Made by a program: the position numbers and the translations under genes
DNA from: Gammaproteobacteria bacterium
GTDB lineage: Bacteria > Pseudomonadota > Gammaproteobacteria > Steroidobacterales > GCA-2729495
Direction of reading: 5' to 3'
Assembly (NCBI GenBank): GCA_003695765.1
Contig: RFHQ01000118.1
Span: 1-64,000, forward strand
Length of the DNA: 64,000 bases
Part shown: positions 1-6,003 of the stretch, piece after piece
How positions within the stretch are numbered: the stretch's first letter is position 1
Layout: each line of letters begins with the position of its first letter
Notes under the pieces: generated by a model
What the model saw: only the letters and a program-made list of their open reading frames with translations
Told to the model about the DNA's origin: nothing
Databases searched by the model: none

Positions 1-255
1 GTGGCCGCGCAGGTCAACATCGAGGAACTGCGCCACTATCGCGAGCAGGCGCGTTTCCAGAACTGGCTGCCCTACCTGAAGAGCGAGATCTACCGCAGCC
101 TGTACGCCGATCCGGTCTGGCCGGCGAACCAGCCGCCGCTGCAGCATGCCGACAAGGCACGGGTCCTCGAGACCGTGATCCAGCGGCTGATCGAGCGCGG
201 CGCCTTCGCTCGCAGCGCGATCGGCAAGGCCGCGGCAGACGATGCAGGCGACTGA
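1..255 (+). CDS. C-terminal part of an unidentified protein, probably truncated by the window edge
   Basis: The frame is open from the first base and ends in TGA at 253-255. The GTG at position 1 need not be the real start. The 84 visible residues are hydrophilic, with a stretch reading LKSEIYRSLYADPVWPANQ. That stretch faintly recalls the C-terminal tail of some nitrilase-superfamily amidases, but no catalytic residue is visible, so no function is assigned. Its last codons overlap the start of the Rieske oxygenase gene by 14 nt, so the two are probably co-transcribed. Confidence 0.5.
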   Translation: MAAQVNIEELRHYREQARFQNWLPYLKSEIYRSLYADPVWPANQPPLQHADKARVLETVIQRLIERGAFARSAIGKAAADDAGD

Positions 256-1243
256 CGGCCAGGTGCCTGGCGCGCTGGACAGCGGTCACTGGTATGCGAT
301 CCTCAGCAGCCGCGAACTGGGGCCTCGGCCCCTGGCACGGCGGCGCTTCGGCGAAGAGCTCGTGTTCTGGCGAGCGCCCGACGGCCGTCCGGCCGGGCTG
401 GTCGACCGCTGCCCGCATCGCGGTGCCGCGCTGAGCCTCGGGGCCGTCCGCGGCGACTGTATAGCCTGCCCCTACCACGGCTTCGAATTCGACCCGGACG
501 GCCGCTGCCGGCGCGTGCCGGCCGAGGGTCCCGACTGGGCGATTCCGCCGCAGTTCCGTGCCCAGCCGCTCAGCCTGGCCGAGAGCCAGGGTTTTGTCTG
601 GCTCTGGCGCGGCCCGCCGGTCGAGGCGCAGCGCTTGCCCCGGCCGCCCCGGCAGCCTGGCGTGGACGGTCTCGCCTGGGACGAGTGCGTCCAGCACTGG
701 CCGGCGCACTATACTCGCTGCATCGAAGGCGTGCTGGACCACAGCCACCTGCCCTTCGTGCACCGCAAGACCCTGGGGCGGGCCATACGTGACCCGGTGA
801 CCCGGGTCGAAGTCGAACGCCGCCCGGGCGGATTCCGCGCCAAGCTGATGCAGGCGGGACGGGTACGCCATCACGTCGATTTCACGGCGCCGAACATCTG
901 GACGCAGATGCTGACGCCGGGCTATGGCATGTCGGCGACCTTCGCGCCCGTCGACGACGCGCAGACCACGGTCTATTGCCGGCTGCATCGCCGGGTCGAC
1001 CTCCCCTTGCTGCGCCCGCTGATGCGGCTCTGGTGCCGCTTCAGCAACTGGCTGGTGTTCCACGAGGACCAGGCCGTGCTTGCCTCGCAGCGACCCCTGA
1101 GCGCCGACGATGCCAGCGGAGAACGCCTGCTGCCCAGCGACGCCGCGGTGATCGAATTCCGCCGCCTGCGTGCAGCGCAGCACAAGTCGCTGCACAGCGG
1201 CAGCCGCAGGCCGCAGTCCCGGACTTCGGTTTGCCCTGATTGA
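242..1243 (+). CDS. Rieske [2Fe-2S] oxygenase, alpha-subunit type
   Basis: Predicted cytoplasmic non-heme iron oxygenase of the ring-hydroxylating/demethylating class, 333 aa. The Rieske cluster motif is complete: C57-P-H59 and C76-P-Y-H79. The mononuclear-iron site follows as D166-x2-H169-x4-H174 in the usual spacing. The length and the HWYAI start fit the single-component-type alpha subunits (vanillate demethylase / pheophorbide oxygenase-like) rather than the larger naphthalene dioxygenase type. No reductase or ferredoxin gene is next to it, so the electron donor must be encoded elsewhere. It overlaps the preceding frame by 14 nt. The substrate cannot be told from sequence; the neighbourhood suggests catabolism of an aromatic or polycyclic compound. 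Confidence 0.88.
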   Translation: MQATDGQVPGALDSGHWYAILSSRELGPRPLARRRFGEELVFWRAPDGRPAGLVDRCPHRGAALSLGAVRGDCIACPYHGFEFDPDGRCRRVPAEGPDWAIPPQFRAQPLSLAESQGFVWLWRGPPVEAQRLPRPPRQPGVDGLAWDECVQHWPAHYTRCIEGVLDHSHLPFVHRKTLGRAIRDPVTRVEVERRPGGFRAKLMQAGRVRHHVDFTAPNIWTQMLTPGYGMSATFAPVDDAQTTVYCRLHRRVDLPLLRPLMRLWCRFSNWLVFHEDQAVLASQRPLSADDASGERLLPSDAAVIEFRRLRAAQHKSLHSGSRRPQSRTSVCPD

Positions 1244-1318
1244 CGCCGACGCGAATTCCTCCCAGTCTGGAGCAAAAGAAGACCCGCGCTGCCCGCCAGC
1301 CGGGAGGAGGATGCGCCG

Positions 1319-2029
1319 ATGCGCCTGCAATCACCGTGGGCCGTCCCGCTGATCGCACTTGCCCTCGCATCGAGGCTCGCCGCCGCGGCCTTCGTCACCA
1401 CCAACCAGGCTGAGATGAGCCAGATCTATGGGCAGCCGGTGTTCGCCACGACACCGATCGACGTGCGTTTCCAGCCGGTCGTGACGATCGTGGCACCGGG
1501 ACTGCTGAATATCACGACGCTGGCCGAACTGAATGCACTCTTTGGCCTGTCGCCGGTGAACGCGCCCGGCATCAACATGTTCTTCGTCGACAGTGTCAGC
1601 GTGTGCAATACGCCGACGCCGGCACCGGGCATCCAGGGATGCGCGACCATCAACGGCAACGACATCGTCGTCGAATCGGTGGCGGCGGCCGATCCCCTGC
1701 CGCTGGCCGGGCCGGTGGGGAGCCTGAGCGCCGGCGCAGCCCTGAACGCCCACGAGCTGGCCCACAACCTCGGCCTGCCGCACATCCCCGAGTGTGCACC
1801 GAGTGTTCCGCCGAATCTGATGGATTGCCTGCTCACAGGCTATGAACTGACGGCCGCTCAGGCGGCGACCGTGCTGGCCAACAGCAGTGTGCTGCAGTCG
1901 GACCCCTCCGGGCTGTTCGTCAGCATCACGCCGATCCTGATCCTGCCGATCCCGGCGCCGCCGGCGCTGCTGCTCTTCGGCAGCGCCCTGATGCTGGGCT
2001 GGCTGAGTCGCCGCCGCGCCGCGCACTGA
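1319..2029 (+). CDS. Secreted metzincin-type zinc metalloprotease with PEP-CTERM-like C-terminal anchor
   Basis: 236 aa. The N-terminus is a signal peptide (about residues 1-23, AAAA before FVTT). The zinc-binding consensus HExxHxxGxxH is present as H145-E146-L-A-H149-N-L-G-L-P-H155, followed by a candidate Met-turn at NLM168. The body is small and has four cysteines that could pair. The C-terminus, residues 209-236, has the three-part layout of PEP-CTERM/VPLPA sorting signals: a PxPAP motif, a hydrophobic helix (LLLFGSALMLGWL) and an arginine cluster (SRRRAAH). The ATG is placed by a GGAGGAGG about 8 nt upstream. A surface-retained or exosortase-processed protease is inferred; no exosortase gene is visible in the window. 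Confidence 0.75.
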   Translation: MRLQSPWAVPLIALALASRLAAAAFVTTNQAEMSQIYGQPVFATTPIDVRFQPVVTIVAPGLLNITTLAELNALFGLSPVNAPGINMFFVDSVSVCNTPTPAPGIQGCATINGNDIVVESVAAADPLPLAGPVGSLSAGAALNAHELAHNLGLPHIPECAPSVPPNLMDCLLTGYELTAAQAATVLANSSVLQSDPSGLFVSITPILILPIPAPPALLLFGSALMLGWLSRRRAAH

Positions 2030-2040
2030 AGCGCGGCGCG
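2015..2040. terminator. Perfect 10-bp GC hairpin between convergent genes
   Basis: CGCGCCGCGC at 2015-2024 is exactly complementary to 2031-2040 with a 6-nt loop. It covers the stop codon of the protease gene and ends 9 nt before the stop of the opposing gene. No T-run follows on either side, so it could serve as a bidirectional attenuator/terminator or simply protect 3' ends. Confidence 0.4.
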
Positions 2041-2049
2041 CACCGGCTC

Positions 2050-2472
2050 TCAGGGCTTCTGTTCGCGCATCATCTCCAGGTCGGGATTGAATGCGCGCAG
2101 GCCGCGCATCGCTTCGGTGAACTGCTCCAGCGGCCGGTCGTAGATCGACGCGGAACCCTGCAGCTGCCGGGCTTCTTCGAGCGCATCGCAGGGCTCCTTC
2201 GTGGCCGCTACCAGGGCCATGAACTCGTCGAGCAGCCGGCTGTTGATGTCGAACGGGTCCTCGTCGTCGGCCGTGGTCCTGAGCTCTTCCCAGCAGTCGC
2301 GGACCTTCTCCAGTGCCTCGCCGATCGCGGGTGCCCCGGCATCGTCGCCGACCTGCTGCCACAGTCGCGTGGCCAGGTCCAGCATGCTCTGGATCGCATT
2401 GGCCAGGTAGTTCAGGTGGAAGTGCCAGTCGCCTCTGATCTGCGAGAAATCGACCTGCTTGGCTTCGCTCAT
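2050..2472 (-). CDS. Conserved-looking hypothetical helical protein coupled to the amidase
   Basis: 140 aa, acidic, predicted mostly helical, with no signal peptide or membrane segment. It begins MSEAKQVDFSQIRGDWHFHL and has a leucine-rich helical stretch at about residues 15-60. The ATG overlaps the stop of the upstream amidase gene (ATGA at 2469-2472), which implies translational coupling and a shared role. I do not recognise a family. It could be a small accessory or dimerisation partner of the amidase. A longer in-frame extension into the amidase gene was rejected because the overlap start is natural. Confidence 0.65.
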   Translation of the reverse strand: MSEAKQVDFSQIRGDWHFHLNYLANAIQSMLDLATRLWQQVGDDAGAPAIGEALEKVRDCWEELRTTADDEDPFDINSRLLDEFMALVAATKEPCDALEEARQLQGSASIYDRPLEQFTEAMRGLRAFNPDLEMMREQKP

Positions 2473-3623
2473 TGACCGTCCCTCTTGCTCAATCGGCCGG
2501 CAGCCGCCAGCCGTTCCCGGACCTCCGGATCGATCTCGTAAGGCTCCCAGCCCGGCGGGGCCGTGTAAACCCCCATCTCCACCATGCGGTTGATCTGGTG
2601 CTTCACGAGTTCCAGCTGCTGCGTTTCGGTCAGCGGCGGCTGTTCCATGGCCAGGTTGGCCGGATAGATGCCGCCGCGCGCCATCATCGCGTCGTAGATG
2701 ACCTTGTATTCCTCGACCCGCAGGTCTTTGGCCAGGTTCTGCCATTGCGCCCGGACCCGGAAGTCGCGCAAGCCGTCGATATCGAAGATCGCGCTGACCA
2801 AGGATTGCCCGCCGCCGAGGTACTCGGAGACCACGTTGCCACGGTAGTCGATGATCTGGCTCTTGCCACAGCTCATCTTCTGCTGGCCGCCCGGGAACCA
2901 GATCTCGCCGATGTTCGGCGCCAGCACGTAGCAGGTATTGAAGATCGCGTGCGAGCGGTTCTGGATCTCGGCGAAGCCATTGCCCATCCACGGCTCCGGA
3001 TACTGTGTCCGCCAGATGATCTCGGCACCGTTGAGCGCCAGGCCGCGGGCGGCCTCCGGGAAACTGCCCTCGGCGCAGATCAGCGTGCCGATGTTGCCGA
3101 TCTCGGTCCGCGCCACCGGATAGACGGCCTCGAACAGCCGTTGCGGATCGTCGCCATAGCGCTGCAGATAGAGATTCCAGATGTCGCTGGGCGCCACGTT
3201 CGGCTCGCGCTGGTAGAAAGCGGTCTTGTAGTGCTTGTGAATGACCTTGCCGTTCGGATCGATGATGAAGGCGATGTTGAACACCCGATCCTCCATCAAT
3301 TCCGGGTCCTTGGCGATCATCTGCGCGATGAGAAAAATATCAAACTTCCGGCAGAGCTCACCGAGAAACTCGGTTTCCGGACCTGGGATCGTCGGTACGA
3401 TCTCCCGCGCGATCCGGATATGTTCCTCGCCACCGCCGAGGCACCAGCCGCCGATGCCGCCCTCGGAGACCGCAACGAGACGGACCGGCAGGTCCAGGCT
3501 GCAGTTCCAGACCGCGTATTCGATGCTGCCGGCCAGCCCCTTGAGGTCGGTCCAGTAATCATCGATGCTGGTTGCCATGTGGGATTCGTTCTGGATCCCG
3601 ACGGCCGTGTATTGCAGTGTCAT
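2469..3623 (-). CDS. Nitrilase-superfamily carbon-nitrogen hydrolase (amidase-like)
   Basis: 384 aa. The catalytic triad of the carbon-nitrogen hydrolase fold is visible: E54 in AVSEGG, K133 in HKHYKTAF and C183 in LICAEGSFPE. The enzyme should hydrolyse a C-N bond (amide, nitrile or carbamoyl) through a cysteine thioester in the cytoplasm. It is longer than typical nitrilases (about 280-350 aa) because of a C-terminal extension rich in charged helices. The ATG at 3623 is chosen over an upstream in-frame ATG because a GGAG lies 9 nt ahead of it. It is divergent from the MFS transporter and overlaps the small downstream gene by 4 nt. The substrate is unknown. Confidence 0.85.
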   Translation of the reverse strand: MTLQYTAVGIQNESHMATSIDDYWTDLKGLAGSIEYAVWNCSLDLPVRLVAVSEGGIGGWCLGGGEEHIRIAREIVPTIPGPETEFLGELCRKFDIFLIAQMIAKDPELMEDRVFNIAFIIDPNGKVIHKHYKTAFYQREPNVAPSDIWNLYLQRYGDDPQRLFEAVYPVARTEIGNIGTLICAEGSFPEAARGLALNGAEIIWRTQYPEPWMGNGFAEIQNRSHAIFNTCYVLAPNIGEIWFPGGQQKMSCGKSQIIDYRGNVVSEYLGGGQSLVSAIFDIDGLRDFRVRAQWQNLAKDLRVEEYKVIYDAMMARGGIYPANLAMEQPPLTETQQLELVKHQINRMVEMGVYTAPPGWEPYEIDPEVRERLAAAGRLSKRDGQ

Positions 3624-3738
3624 CTGCGTTCGCTCCAAGCTGTGGTGACCGAGGCGACACGGCACCGCGGGGCATCGGTCACGATGGCGGTTCCTGATAT
3701 GCTCCCGCGAGTTTACCGGATTCAGGGGAGCTTCATCG

Positions 3739-4989
3739 GTGAGCGTGAGGCCCGATCGAACCTCGGACAGCGCGTCGGCCTGGCGTCAGATCGCGCAGGT
3801 GCCGGCGCACACCTGGCGGGTGTTCTGCATCTGCCTGCTGGGCGTCAGCTTCGCCAATCTGGACCATTCGCTGTTCACCTTCGTGCTCACGGAGTTTTCG
3901 GAGGAATTCAATTGGTCGCTGACCGACCGCGGCTGGTATATCTTCATTACCTTCGTGCTGGCCGGCCTGGTCATCACGCGTCTGGGCGTGCTGACGGACC
4001 GGCTGGGCCGCAAGAAGATGCTGCTGGCCACGACGCTATTGACGCCCGTCTTCGTGGCCGCGCTGGCCTGGGTGCCGAATACGCTGAGTCTGGTCGTCGC
4101 CCGCACGCTGGGTTTCGCGATGGCCGGCGCACAGTCGCCGATCACGATCACGACCATGCTCGAAGAGTCGCCGGCGCGGCTGCGCGGGCTGTTCTCCGGC
4201 ATCCTGCAGATCGGCTTTCCGATCGGCTTTTTTCTCGCCGGCCTGCTGGTACCATGGATCTACGCGCGCTTTGGCTGGCGTTATATCTTCCTGCTGGCGC
4301 TGGTCTTTCTGCCCTATGCCTGGATCATTCATCGCTACCTGCGGGAGCCGCAAGCCTGGCTCGCCGCTCGCGAAATGGGCGGCCGGATCCCGCGCACGCG
4401 AGAGCTGTTCCGGCCGGACCTGCGACGCAAGACCATCCTGCTGTTCCTGGGCCAGTTCCTGTATGTCTTCGCCTACGGCACGACCATCCTGCTGACCGCC
4501 TACTTCCGCGAGGCGCTGGGCTGGGAAGCCGAGGAAGCGATCCAGATGGTTGGTTTCTCCTTCGGTATCGGGGCCTTCGGCTACATCGCCGCGGCGATCG
4601 TCGGCGAGTTCTACCTCAGCCGCCGGAATACCATCGTGCTGTGGTGCTGGCTCGGCGGGCTGGCTTTCGCCGCGATGGTCTGGCTCGTGCAGGAACGGGC
4701 TCAGATGCTTGCCATCTTCGGACTGATGACCTTTTTCTTCTATGGCGCCTATGCGGTGATCGCGACCTTCATCGCCGAGAACTACCCGCCGGAACTGCGC
4801 GCAACCGCCGCAAGTTTCGCTGGCTCACTGGCGATCGAGCTGGGCCTCGGCGGCGGCCCGCTGGTGGTCTCCTATGTGATCGAGGCTTCCAACTGGCAAT
4901 GGGGCTTCACCGCCTGCGCGGTCATTCCGGTGATCGTCGCCGGTGCGATTTTCCTGGGCCTGAAGCCGGTGCCACGGGAGGCGCTGTAA
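3739..4989 (+). CDS. Major facilitator superfamily transporter
   Basis: 416 aa with about 12 hydrophobic segments. The MFS motif A between helices 2 and 3 is D87-R-L-G-R-K-K93. The acidic L-D-H-S segment in helix 1 (about residue 41) resembles the aromatic-acid/sugar porter branches. A GTG start is used, with AGGGGAG 8 nt upstream. The gene sits between the divergent amidase and a DUF1840 gene that it overlaps by one base (TAATG). The context suggests uptake or efflux of the substrate handled by the neighbouring catabolic enzymes; direction and ligand are not determinable. Confidence 0.85.
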   Translation: MSVRPDRTSDSASAWRQIAQVPAHTWRVFCICLLGVSFANLDHSLFTFVLTEFSEEFNWSLTDRGWYIFITFVLAGLVITRLGVLTDRLGRKKMLLATTLLTPVFVAALAWVPNTLSLVVARTLGFAMAGAQSPITITTMLEESPARLRGLFSGILQIGFPIGFFLAGLLVPWIYARFGWRYIFLLALVFLPYAWIIHRYLREPQAWLAAREMGGRIPRTRELFRPDLRRKTILLFLGQFLYVFAYGTTILLTAYFREALGWEAEEAIQMVGFSFGIGAFGYIAAAIVGEFYLSRRNTIVLWCWLGGLAFAAMVWLVQERAQMLAIFGLMTFFFYGAYAVIATFIAENYPPELRATAASFAGSLAIELGLGGGPLVVSYVIEASNWQWGFTACAVIPVIVAGAIFLGLKPVPREAL

Positions 4990-5303
4990 TGCTGGTCACC
5001 TTTCACTGTCCGGTCTATCCCGACATCGTGATGTTCGGCGACGTGGCGCAGCGCTTGCTCGAACTGATGGGGCACAGTGGCACCGTGCCCGGCGCGCTGG
5101 CGGCCGACGACGTACCCGCGGCTCTGGCGCGCCTGCGTCGGGCGCTGGAGGAACATGGCGAGGAGCCGGCCGAAGAACTCCCGCCCGAAGAGCGCGAGCG
5201 GGATCCGCAGCGCCGGCCGGTCAGGCTGTCCCAGCGGGCCTTTCCGTTGCTGGAACTGCTGGAGGCAGCGGCCGCGGCCGGCAAGCCGGTGAGCTGGCGC
5301 TGA
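4989..5303 (+). CDS. DUF1840 family protein
   Basis: 104 aa, soluble. The family signature is clear: MLVTFHCPVYPDIVMFGDVA, then LMGHSGTVPGAL, a DDVPAALARLR helix, and RAFPLLELLEAAAAA near the C-terminus. The function of DUF1840 is unknown. The middle (about residues 48-75) is a charged, glutamate-rich linker. Its start overlaps the stop of the MFS gene by one base, so it is probably co-translated with the transporter. It converges with the next gene, with only 4 nt between the stops. Confidence 0.85.
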   Translation: MLVTFHCPVYPDIVMFGDVAQRLLELMGHSGTVPGALAADDVPAALARLRRALEEHGEEPAEELPPEERERDPQRRPVRLSQRAFPLLELLEAAAAAGKPVSWR

Positions 5304-5307
5304 GCCC

Positions 5308-6003
5308 TCAGGTCGTGACTTCGTAGAAGATCCGCCGCGCCGTTTCCTTGCCGATCATCCTGGCGATCATGCCCTGGGCCTTGTCCTGCGTGCGGATGTC
5401 GCTGACGAAGCCGTCGTGGAATTCACGGATGCATTGCAAACGTTGCGGGTCCGTTTCCGGCGCCTGCTGCGCGGCGGCGGGCAGATAGCAGTCCAGGTAG
5501 TCCAAAGCACAGTTGCGCAAATCTTCGAAACGCTGCTTTGGGAACATGCCATAGATCGTGCAGTCGTTGCGGTATTTCAGCATCCATGCCGGGTAACGGT
5601 CGTCGCATTCGAACGATGGATAGCGCCGCAGGCGTTCCAACAGAGGCTCGACCCACTGCGCCCGGTCGCCGGCGTCGTCGAACGGGCAGTTCACGTTCAG
5701 GTGAGCAATCACCTTGCGCTTCGTCAGCAGGCAGAAAAAAATGAAGATCGGCGTGGCCCGGTCGGCTTCTGGATAGAAGATCAGGTTGATCTGGTCCAGC
5801 GGCGGCAGCTTGACGCGGAACCGCATGCCGAACAGCTTGCGGAAGCCGGGCGCTCGCCAATTGTAGTGGTCGGCATCCAGCACCTTGAGGAAGGATTTCG
5901 GCCTGGCCAGCGCCGGGTCCAGCGGCACGGCCTCGACCGGCCCATATTGCCGGACCCGCTCGATTGCCGTGTTCAGGAGCGCGTCGAGTTCGCTGGCGCT
6001 CAT
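5308..6003 (-). CDS. Ferredoxin-dependent bilin reductase-like protein coupled to the molybdenum enzyme
   Basis: 231 aa, no signal peptide. The segment RAPGFRKLFG ... LDQINLIFYPEADRATPIF resembles the conserved core of ferredoxin-dependent bilin reductases and red chlorophyll catabolite reductase (RxPxFRK, then LNLVIYP-x-D-x2-LPFF). The C-terminal TQDKAQGMIARMIGKE matches their DKTRGMLxxAFGEE helix. The bilin-binding aspartate that normally follows the PxFG motif is not present (PIFIFFCLL), so ordinary bilin reduction is unlikely. The ATG overlaps the stop of the molybdenum subunit (ATGA at 6000-6003). A maturation or electron-transfer partner is therefore plausible. It does not look like a TorD/NarJ-type chaperone. 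The family call is tentative. Confidence 0.5.
   Translation of the reverse strand: MSASELDALLNTAIERVRQYGPVEAVPLDPALARPKSFLKVLDADHYNWRAPGFRKLFGMRFRVKLPPLDQINLIFYPEADRATPIFIFFCLLTKRKVIAHLNVNCPFDDAGDRAQWVEPLLERLRRYPSFECDDRYPAWMLKYRNDCTIYGMFPKQRFEDLRNCALDYLDCYLPAAAQQAPETDPQRLQCIREFHDGFVSDIRTQDKAQGMIARMIGKETARRIFYEVTT

Noticed and set aside
2472-5303. Very long open frame on the plus strand opposite the amidase and running into the transporter region
   Set aside because: Most of it is the shadow of the amidase and MFS genes, whose motifs are clear. Only the last 104 codons (the DUF1840 gene) are real. Long antisense frames are expected at this G+C content.
5308-6003. Delta-subunit (TorD/NarJ-like) chaperone for the molybdenum enzyme
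   Set aside because: The protein is predicted alpha/beta with a bilin-reductase-like core, not the all-helical chaperone pattern.
242-6003. A chlorophyll breakdown pair (pheophorbide oxygenase-like Rieske enzyme plus RCCR-like reductase)
   Set aside because: The two genes are not adjacent or co-oriented. The reductase-like protein lacks the catalytic Asp, and the rest of the island does not fit.
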